A stretch of 58,202 nucleotides of DNA from Metabacillus lacus (GTDB lineage Bacteria; Bacillota; Bacilli; Bacillales; Bacillaceae). Positions 51,724 through 58,202 of this stretch are shown piece by piece. The notes beneath the pieces were generated by a model. It made no database searches, had not been told where the DNA came from, and was given only the letters and a program-made list of their open reading frames with translations. The stretch is taken from the NCBI RefSeq assembly GCF_009674805.1, contig NZ_WKKI01000023.1:1-58202 (forward strand), in the 5' to 3' direction. Numbering within the stretch: position 1 is the stretch's first letter; every line of letters begins with the position of its first letter. The position numbers were made by a program, and so were the translations under genes.

Positions 51724-53643
51724 ATGAAGTATATTAAATTTAACGATTCTCAGATCGATTCTTTCCTCTTTATGCAGCTTGCCGATTTAACGAAAACACT
51801 TGCAAGAAATGAAGAAGCTCAAGTTGAGTATGGCGTTCATTCTTACTATAATCCGCTTGAGAATAAAGTGTATCTCAGCCACTTTTGGAATCACCGCCCA
51901 TACGAGGATATGGTAGCAGGCTTGAAAAGCGATGCCTATATAAGAACTGCGGGTTATCTCTATCATACTGATTACCTTGTAGTAAAAAAATTCATGGACA
52001 CTTCCAGCAGGTTGTCTTTTCCATCCTTTGGCAGGCAGCTTTTTGCCATGCTGGAAGATCTCCGGCTGGAAGATGTATGCAAGGAGAAGCGGCCTGGAAC
52101 AAAAAAGGCATTCAGCAGGCGGAGGACAATGCTGCGCACCCACTTTAAAACACAGCAGAAGTTGAATGTTGAAAGAGGTATTTTTACAGATGCTCTACTG
52201 TGTTCCTTCTATTTAAAAGCAACAGCGGAAACACCTTTGGATGATGTTCCGCCAATTCATCCACTATTTGACCTCGCCATGCCCTTTCTGACAAGTGAGC
52301 TATTGAAAGTGTTTGAAGCTGTTGATACAGCAGACACTGCAAAGATTAGCGGTGTTATGATGGATGTCTTGGAAGAGCTTTTGGAGAGAGATATGCTGAA
52401 TACGTATTTTTACATGCCGGATCTTCAATATGAAGAGATGGAAAGCCATCTGGCCTTTGATGATCTGAAAAGAAAGTCAAAGCTGTCCAACGACGATAAG
52501 CTTGATAAACAGCAGGATGAAAATGATGATGTGCATGAAGATAAACTGCCGACGTGGCACAGTGAAACCAGCAAAGCGACCCAAAGTTTTTTGCAGTTCG
52601 ATTTGGAGCAAGGTTCAAAAACTGAGATGCTTGGCGACGGGGCCAGGGAAGGCGATGACCATGACCAGGCGCTTGGAACGGTTCAAGGCTCTTCTCGAAG
52701 TACCACCAAAAACGATTACTCCAACCTTGAGGCTCTGGAAGCAAAACAGGAACAAAGCAATCCCGGAAACAATGATCTGTTTGGAAAAGAAAACAAACAT
52801 GCTCTACCGGTTTTCACAGGCTCAAGGGCACCTGATTCTGATGAAATCACCTTATATAAAAAATATCAGAGTGAAGTAGCTCCACTGCAGAAAAAACTGA
52901 AACAGATGATACAAAGGATGCTGGAGCATAAAAAGATCCTGCCTAGAAGCGATCTTCATGTCGGGAGGCTGGGTAAAAAACTGTTGAAAGCTGTTACGGA
53001 TGAAAATCCCAGATTGTTTTACAAAAAAAATCAGCCATCTTCCCAAATTGATGCAGTCTTTACTTTGCTCGTAGACTGTTCTGCCTCTATGTACGATAAA
53101 ATGGACGAAACTAAGCTTGGCATCACCCTTTTTCATGAAGCATTAAAGTCAGTGAGAGTTCCGCATCAAGTTGTCGGTTTCTGGGAAGACACAAATGAAG
53201 CGTCCCCTGATTATCAGCCGAATCACTTTTATACAGCAGTAGACTTTCAGTCATCGCTTAAAATGAAGACAGGACCTGAAATCTTGCAGCTCCAACCTCA
53301 GGAAGATAATAGAGACGGCTATGCAATCAGGCATATGACAAAACAGCTGTTAGCCAGAACAGAGGAGCAAAAGTTTCTGCTTGTATTCTCAGACGGTGAA
53401 CCTGCTGCAATGAATTATGAACAAAATGGAATCGTAGATACACATGAAGCAGTTGTAGAAGCACGTAAAAACGGAATAGAAGTTATCAATGTGTTTTTGT
53501 CGAATGGGGAAATAGAAGAGTCACAACAGAAAACAATTCAAAATATTTATGGAAAGTACAGCATTCTCGTTCCCGAAGTGGACAGGCTTGCAGACATCTT
53601 GTTTCCTTTGCTGAAAAAATTACTGCGAAAAAGTATTGAGTAA
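51724..53643 (+). CDS. yojO: VWA-domain protein (YojO, CobT-like)
   Basis: A 639-residue soluble protein. An N-terminal helical region of about 250 residues is followed by a highly charged, low-complexity stretch (about 250-370, with DEND, DDHD and Gln/Ser-rich runs) and a C-terminal von Willebrand A domain with the metal site DCSASMYDK (about 455), then FSDGEP. Such proteins pair with MoxR ATPases. GAGGAAAC lies before ATG 51724. In B. subtilis yojN-yojO also stand directly upstream of odhA, but nothing proves a role in the OGDH complex. Confidence 0.87.
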   Translation: MKYIKFNDSQIDSFLFMQLADLTKTLARNEEAQVEYGVHSYYNPLENKVYLSHFWNHRPYEDMVAGLKSDAYIRTAGYLYHTDYLVVKKFMDTSSRLSFPSFGRQLFAMLEDLRLEDVCKEKRPGTKKAFSRRRTMLRTHFKTQQKLNVERGIFTDALLCSFYLKATAETPLDDVPPIHPLFDLAMPFLTSELLKVFEAVDTADTAKISGVMMDVLEELLERDMLNTYFYMPDLQYEEMESHLAFDDLKRKSKLSNDDKLDKQQDENDDVHEDKLPTWHSETSKATQSFLQFDLEQGSKTEMLGDGAREGDDHDQALGTVQGSSRSTTKNDYSNLEALEAKQEQSNPGNNDLFGKENKHALPVFTGSRAPDSDEITLYKKYQSEVAPLQKKLKQMIQRMLEHKKILPRSDLHVGRLGKKLLKAVTDENPRLFYKKNQPSSQIDAVFTLLVDCSASMYDKMDETKLGITLFHEALKSVRVPHQVVGFWEDTNEASPDYQPNHFYTAVDFQSSLKMKTGPEILQLQPQEDNRDGYAIRHMTKQLLARTEEQKFLLVFSDGEPAAMNYEQNGIVDTHEAVVEARKNGIEVINVFLSNGEIEESQQKTIQNIYGKYSILVPEVDRLADILFPLLKKLLRKSIE

Positions 53644-53669
53644 GAGGTCCTTTGAGGGACCTCTTATTT
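53641..53669 (+). terminator. yojO terminator
   Basis: TAAGAGGTCC (53641-53650) and GGACCTCTTA (53657-53666), a 10-bp stem that begins at the stop codon; the T tract is weak. Confidence 0.65.
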
Positions 53670-53799
53670 ACTAATCGTAAGGATGCTATGGTAAATATGG
53701 ATACGTAAGCTTTTTTTTAAAAGGAAAAGAGAAACTACCTCAAAATAACTGTAAATTTTTTATTTTTCAATATTATTTGTATTTTTCTATTAATACTTA

Positions 53800-53829
53800 T
53801 TGGAAAGACAGTACAAACAATGGTAAAAT
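53800..53829 (+). promoter_or_regulatory. Sigma-A promoter for odhAB
   Basis: TTGGAA (53800-53805), 18-nt spacer, TAAAAT (53824-53829), about 115 nt before the odhA start, leaving a leader of about 110 nt. Confidence 0.5.
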
Positions 53830-53834
53830 GTCTT

Positions 53835-53864
53835 TGGAAGCGTTTTATAACTTTATGAAACGCT
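53835..53864 (+). promoter_or_regulatory. cre-like site and inverted repeat at the odhA transcription start
   Basis: TGGAAGCGTTTTAT (53835-53848) resembles the catabolite-response element (consensus TGWAANCGNTNWCA; three mismatches). AGCGTTT (53839-53845) and AAACGCT (53858-53864) are perfect inverted arms 12 nt apart. Both lie just downstream of the -10 element, a repressing position. Confidence 0.45.
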
Positions 53865-53944
53865 GTACATGCAAGGGAAAATATTTTGGAATAATATACT
53901 GTATAGACAACTGGTGTTGATCACGTATAGTGGGGGTAATGTTC

Positions 53945-56782
53945 ATGTCTCAAAATATAGTAAAACAAAAGGTTACTTGGGAAGATTTTCACGGTCCTAA
54001 CCTTGGTTATGTGCTGGAACTTTATGATGCATATCTGCAGGATCCATCACTGATCGACCAGGACTTAAAAGAAATGTTCGACCAGCTGGATTCTCCTCCA
54101 ACAGAAGCTGTCCAGCAGGAGAGTGCTTCCGGAACTTCCGGAGCTGATGCGACGGATGAACAAATCAGGAAAATTGCTTCTGCAGTTAAATTGGCAGACG
54201 ATATCCGGACATATGGCCATCTTAATTCATCTGTAAATCCTCTTGATAATCATGAAGAGAAGAAAGAGTTTCTCCGCCTGGAAGACTACGGTCTGGAAGA
54301 AGGGGACTTGAGAAAGATTCCTGTCTCTGTCCTGTGTCCGGAAGCGCCGGAAACTGTGAAAAACGGTATGGAAGCAATCCGTTATTTAAAAGAGGTTTAT
54401 AAAAAATCTATCGCATTCGAGTTTCACCATGTGCATAACTTTAAAGAAAAAAACTGGCTCAGGAAGATAGTTGAGTCAGGCGAAATTTTCAGAACGCATA
54501 CACCTGAGAAAAAATTGGGGCTTCTTAAGAGACTAACAGAAGTAGAAGGCTTTGAAAAATACTTACATAAAACCTTTGTAGGGCAGAAACGATTTTCAAT
54601 TGAAGGATTGGACATGCTTGTACCAATGCTTGATGAGCTGATTTCAGGCTCAGTAGAAGCTGGTACAAAAACCGTCAATATTGGAATGGCACACCGCGGC
54701 CGTTTAAATGTGCTCGCACATGTACTCGGCAAACCCTATGAAATTATCTTTTCAGAGTTTCAGCATGCCCCTAACAAAGATTTGGTGCCTTCAGAGGGCT
54801 CGACGGGCATTAACTACGGCTGGAGCGGAGACGTAAAGTACCATCTCGGTGCCGACAGACAGATTACAGACGCAAACACAACAAGGGCTCGCCTGACACT
54901 TGCAAACAATCCGAGCCATTTGGAATACGTCGATCCAATTGTCGTCGGCTATACACGTGCAGCCCAGGAAGACAGGACTGTTCAGGGCTTCCCTAAACAG
55001 GACGCACTGGCATCTCTCGGAATAATTATTCACGGCGACGCGGCATTCCCTGGAGAAGGAATTGTGGCAGAGACGCTGAATCTGGGCGGCTTGACAGGCT
55101 ATCAAACCGGCGGAACAGTGCACATTATCGCGAACAACATGATCGGATTTACTACTGAGAGCCGTGATTCCAGATCAACAAGATACTCAAGTGATCTTGC
55201 TAAAGGCTATGAAATACCGATTGTCCACGTGAATGCGGATGATCCAGAGGCATGTCTTGCTGCTGTATATATGGCTGTAGAGTACCGCAAAGAGTTTAAA
55301 AGAGACTTTTTAATAGATTTGATCGGCTACAGAAGGTTTGGCCATAATGAGATGGATGAACCCAGCACTACACAGCCTCAACTATATGAAAAGGTCAGAA
55401 AACACGATACAGTTAAAACACTTTATTCAAAATTATTAATGGATGAAGGCACCCTGTCAGAAGAAAAATCCAGCAATATTGAGAGTGAAGTACTGGAGAT
55501 GTTCGAAACTGCCTATAAGAAAGTTCCTGATAAAAAGACTTTCGTTACAAGTGATATTCACCTTCCGGAAACAATCAGCAAGGGATTTCCGGAAATAGAT
55601 ACAACAGTTGATATTGACAGGCTGCGTTCCATTAACCGGCAGCTTGTGGATTGGCCTCAAGGGTACAATGTATTTGGCAAGCTTAAAAAGATTCTTGAAA
55701 AAAGAGCAGGTGTTTTTGAAGAAGACCAGAAAGCTGAATGGGCACTTGCTGAAGCGCTGGCTTTTGGCTCCATCCTTCAGGATGGCACGCCTATCAGACT
55801 GACAGGACAGGACTCAGAGCGCGGAACATTCGCACAAAGAAATCTGGTTCTGCATGACAGCGCTAACGGAGTTTCCCTGCTGCCTCTTCACCAGATCTCT
55901 GATGCAAAAGCTTCTTTTGCGGTTCATAACAGCCCGCTTTCAGAAGGATCAGTTATCGGATTTGAATACGGCTATAACGTTTTTGCTCCTGAAACACTGG
56001 TTCTTTGGGAAGCACAATACGGCGACTTTGCAAATGTGGCACAGGTTTTCTTTGATCAGTTTATATCTGCCGGACGTGCAAAATGGGGGCAAAAGTCAGG
56101 TCTGGTTATCCTGCTTCCGCACGGTTATGAAGGGCAGGGACCTGAACACTCAAGCGGCAGGATGGAGAGGTACCTTCAGCTTGCAGCTGAAAACAACTGG
56201 ACTGTTGCAAACTTAACAAGCGCTTCACAATATTTCCATATTTTAAGAAGACAGGCCAAAATTTTAAAAATGGAAGAAGTAAGACCGTTGATTATCATGA
56301 CGCCTAAGAGTCTGCTCCGGAATCCTAACACTGTATCGGACGCACAAGAACTCAGCAAGGGCTCCTTTAAGCCTGTGATTGAACAGCATGGTGTTGGAGG
56401 AACTCCTGAAAAAGTGAAGAGACTTGTTCTTTGCAGCGGTAAAATCGGCATTGATCTCGGGGACAGAGTAAGACAGAAAGACGATTTTGAAAATCTTCAT
56501 ATTATTCGGGTTGAGGAGATATATCCTTTCCCTAAAAAAGAAATATCATCTATTATTAGCAGATTCCCGAATTTATCCGAGATTGTCTGGGTGCAGGAAG
56601 AGCCTCAAAACATGGGGGCATGGACTTTTGTTGATCCTCACCTGCGCGGCCTTGCATCAGAGGGAACAGCAGTGACATATATTGGGAGAGATAGAAGATC
56701 CAGTACAGCTGAGGGAGATCCGAATGTTCATAAAAAAGAACAGGACCGAATTCTTACAGAAGCATTAAGCGTGGAAAACTAA
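53945..56782 (+). CDS. odhA: 2-oxoglutarate dehydrogenase E1 component
   Basis: A 945-residue thiamine-diphosphate enzyme. The N-terminal [16 protein letters not shown] segment is common to Odh[18 protein letters not shown] (about 245-260), [18 protein letters not shown] (thiamine-diphosphate Asp) and FGHNEMDEP are the family core motifs. It decarboxylates 2-oxoglutarate and passes succinyl to the lipoyl group of E2. I chose ATG 53945, seven bases after GGGGGT; ATG 53939 is too close. It is co-transcribed with odhB, 13 nt downstream, and has a cre-like site upstream. Confidence 0.95.
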   Translation: MSQNIVKQKVTWEDFHGPNLGYVLELYDAYLQDPSLIDQDLKEMFDQLDSPPTEAVQQESASGTSGADATDEQIRKIASAVKLADDIRTYGHLNSSVNPLDNHEEKKEFLRLEDYGLEEGDLRKIPVSVLCPEAPETVKNGMEAIRYLKEVYKKSIAFEFHHVHNFKEKNWLRKIVESGEIFRTHTPEKKLGLLKRLTEVEGFEKYLHKTFVGQKRFSIEGLDMLVPMLDELISGSVEAGTKTVNIGMAHRGRLNVLAHVLGKPYEIIFSEFQHAPNKDLVPSEGSTGINYGWSGDVKYHLGADRQITDANTTRARLTLANNPSHLEYVDPIVVGYTRAAQEDRTVQGFPKQDALASLGIIIHGDAAFPGEGIVAETLNLGGLTGYQTGGTVHIIANNMIGFTTESRDSRSTRYSSDLAKGYEIPIVHVNADDPEACLAAVYMAVEYRKEFKRDFLIDLIGYRRFGHNEMDEPSTTQPQLYEKVRKHDTVKTLYSKLLMDEGTLSEEKSSNIESEVLEMFETAYKKVPDKKTFVTSDIHLPETISKGFPEIDTTVDIDRLRSINRQLVDWPQGYNVFGKLKKILEKRAGVFEEDQKAEWALAEALAFGSILQDGTPIRLTGQDSERGTFAQRNLVLHDSANGVSLLPLHQISDAKASFAVHNSPLSEGSVIGFEYGYNVFAPETLVLWEAQYGDFANVAQVFFDQFISAGRAKWGQKSGLVILLPHGYEGQGPEHSSGRMERYLQLAAENNWTVANLTSASQYFHILRRQAKILKMEEVRPLIIMTPKSLLRNPNTVSDAQELSKGSFKPVIEQHGVGGTPEKVKRLVLCSGKIGIDLGDRVRQKDDFENLHIIRVEEIYPFPKKEISSIISRFPNLSEIVWVQEEPQNMGAWTFVDPHLRGLASEGTAVTYIGRDRRSSTAEGDPNVHKKEQDRILTEALSVEN

Positions 56783-56795
56783 GGGGGATAGAATC

Positions 56796-58070
56796 ATGGC
56801 TGAAATTAAAGTACCAGAATTAGCAGAATCTATATCAGAAGGAACAATAGCCCAGTGGCTTAAACAGCCCGGTGATTTTGTTGAACAGGGAGAGTATCTG
56901 CTTGAGCTTGAAACGGATAAAGTAAATGTTGAACTGACTGCAGAGCAATCAGGTGTATTAAAAGAAGTTCTGAAAGACAGCGGTGATACCGTTCAAGTGG
57001 GAGAAGTCATCGGAACGATTGATGAAGGCGGACAAACTGCTGCCACTGCTGCAAACGAAACAAAAACGGAAGAAACTGCGATTCCGGAAAAAACTGCAGG
57101 CGAGCCTTCCTTAAAACAAGAGGAGCTTGTTAGTGAAAAAGCAGAAAAAGCAGAAAAAGGTTCACGTCCAATTGCTTCCCCGGCTGCGCGCAAACTTGCA
57201 AGAGAAAAAGGAATTGATTTGAGCCAGGTTCCTTCAGCTGATCCGCTTGGAAGACTGCGCCAGCATGATGTTGCAAACTTTTCAGGTGCTTCTTCAAGCC
57301 CTGCAGAACCACAGCAGCAAGCTGCAAAACCAAAGCAGCAGGCAGCACCTGCACAGGCTGATCCTGCCAAACCTGTTGAAAGGGTAAAAATGTCCCGCCG
57401 CAGGCAGACAATTGCTAACAGGCTGGTAGAAGTACAGCAAACAGCAGCTATGCTGACAACCTTCAATGAGGTTGACATGACTGCAGTAATGGATGTTCGT
57501 AAGAGAAGAAAAGACTCATTCTTTAAACAAAATGAAGTGCGGCTGGGCTTTATGTCCTTCTTTACAAAAGCTGTCGTAGCTGCTCTTAAGAAATACCCGC
57601 TGCTTAATGCAGAAATACAGGGCAATGAGCTTGTCATTAAAAAATTCTATGATATTGGAATAGCTGTGTCAGCTCCTGAAGGGCTCGTTGTACCGGTCGT
57701 ACGTGATGCAGATCGTCTTTCTTTCGCAGGTATTGAAGGGGAAATTACAAACCTTGCAGAGAAAGCTCGTGATAATAAGCTGAGTATTGGTGAGCTTCAG
57801 GGCGGAACTTTTACAATTACAAACGGAGGGGTATTTGGTTCTCTCCTTTCAACTCCAATACTGAACGGGCCGCAAGTTGGTATTCTCGGAATGCATAAAA
57901 TCCAGCTTCGACCAGTGGCAATTGATGCTGAACGATCTGAAAACAGGCCAATGATGTATATCGCACTTTCTTATGACCACAGAATTGTTGATGGAAAAGA
58001 AGCTGTAAGCTTTCTTGCTACAGTTAAAGAGCTGTTGGAAGATCCTGAGCGATTATTGCTGGAAGGATAA
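56796..58070 (+). CDS. odhB: 2-oxoglutarate dehydrogenase E2, dihydrolipoyl succinyltransferase
   Basis: A 424-residue protein with three parts. The lipoyl domain (about 1-76) carries the lipoylated Lys42 in ETDKVNVEL; a linker with PEP-like Ala/Glu-rich sequence leads to the E3-binding domain ([18 protein letters not shown], about 127-144); the C-terminal catalytic domain has the active His in [12 protein letters not shown]. It takes succinyl from E1 to CoA. AAGGGGG precedes ATG 56796. Together with odhA it forms the typical two-gene unit; the E3 gene is elsewhere. Confidence 0.95.
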   Translation: MAEIKVPELAESISEGTIAQWLKQPGDFVEQGEYLLELETDKVNVELTAEQSGVLKEVLKDSGDTVQVGEVIGTIDEGGQTAATAANETKTEETAIPEKTAGEPSLKQEELVSEKAEKAEKGSRPIASPAARKLAREKGIDLSQVPSADPLGRLRQHDVANFSGASSSPAEPQQQAAKPKQQAAPAQADPAKPVERVKMSRRRQTIANRLVEVQQTAAMLTTFNEVDMTAVMDVRKRRKDSFFKQNEVRLGFMSFFTKAVVAALKKYPLLNAEIQGNELVIKKFYDIGIAVSAPEGLVVPVVRDADRLSFAGIEGEITNLAEKARDNKLSIGELQGGTFTITNGGVFGSLLSTPILNGPQVGILGMHKIQLRPVAIDAERSENRPMMYIALSYDHRIVDGKEAVSFLATVKELLEDPERLLLEG

Positions 58071-58097
58071 ACAGCTGAATCAGCCTTTATCGTCAGC

Positions 58098-58127
58098 AGA
58101 GGCAGGCGTTTGCCTGCCTCTTTTTTA
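58098..58127 (+). terminator. odhAB terminator
   Basis: AGAGGCAGGC (58098-58107), loop GTTT, GCCTGCCTCT (58112-58121) and a run of T up to 58126. The group II intron begins two bases after the T run. Confidence 0.93.
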
Positions 58128-58128
58128 T

Positions 58129-58202
58129 GTGCGCCCGGCATGGGTGCAGTCTATAGGGTGCAAGTCCCGAGCCATGAAGGCGGTAGTAGTGGTTAGCTTA
58201 AC
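58129..58202 (+). mobile_element. Group IIC intron, 5' end (cut by the window edge)
   Basis: GTGCGCCCGGCATGGGTGC is the conserved 5' end of bacterial class C group II introns, with GTGCG as the splice-site start. The following GTCTATAGGGTGC, AGTCCCGAGC and GAAGGCGG blocks correspond to domain I helices of the Oceanobacillus iheyensis IIC ribozyme, as I recall that sequence. The intron lies immediately after the odhB terminator hairpin, the known insertion preference of class C introns. The reverse-transcriptase gene and 3' end are outside the window, so activity is unknown. Confidence 0.92.

Overview
The window looks like chromosomal DNA of a low-GC, endospore-forming member of the Bacillaceae. 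The main reason is that gene content and order follow the Bacillus subtilis yod-yoj-odh region: yodT/S/R/Q, yodP, kamA, yokU, yozE, yodN, yozD, yodM, yodL, deoD, yodJ, yodI, yodH, ctpA, mhqD (yodD), yodC, then yojE/F, bshB2 (yojG), yojI, cdaS (yojJ), a cwlS-like gene, yojN/O and odhA/B. Several spore-linked genes (a GerA-type receptor operon, cdaS, a GerT-like protein, a Gly-rich coat-like protein, tiny basic spore-like proteins) agree with this. No rRNA, tRNA or CRISPR array was seen.

Layout. 1-390: the 3' end of an IS1182-type transposase and its terminators. 450-3150: an FAD oxidoreductase and a lone bioB behind a BirA-like operator. 3365-17700: a lysine/beta-lysine gene set in two blocks (yodT-yodS-yodR-yodQ-gabT, then yodP, a sigma-54 activator, kamA and yokU) with a germinant receptor operon in D-B-A-C order between them. 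17900-25650: small yod genes, a DUF2515 gene, a TSUP permease, PAP2 phosphatase, YodL, deoD, a VanY-type carboxypeptidase and a Mug-type glycosylase. 25650-35850: yodI, yodH, a chromate transporter, ykuV, ctpA, mhqD, an erythromycin-esterase homologue, yodC, an SDR and a Gly-rich protein. 35850-41730: GerT-like protein, yojE, yojF-bshB2, a non-coding stretch with a Bacillaceae-type repeat, yojI and cdaS. 41800-48110: purine permease, topB, an MFS transporter and a LysM/NlpC-P60 hydrolase. 48170-58130: two overlapping SEDS genes, the MoxR-ATPase/VWA pair yojN-yojO and odhA-odhB. The window ends inside a group IIC intron that begins just after the odhB terminator.

The most coherent system is the lysine block. 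KamA would make beta-lysine, YodP acetylate its 6-amino group, YodT transaminate C3, YodS/YodR activate the resulting 3-oxo acid as a CoA ester, YodQ remove the acetyl group and GabT turn 4-aminobutyrate into succinate semialdehyde. An RocR-like sigma-54 activator lies directly upstream of kamA, and a near-consensus -24/-12 promoter sits between them. A thiolase and a succinate-semialdehyde dehydrogenase would be needed and are not in the window. Each enzyme family is well supported; the joined pathway is inference.

Many starts were moved to codons with a proper ribosome binding site. Several small genes are called only from a ribosome binding site plus a short open frame: 3365-3505, 19046-19183, 22995-23120, 23126-23260 and 40887-41006.
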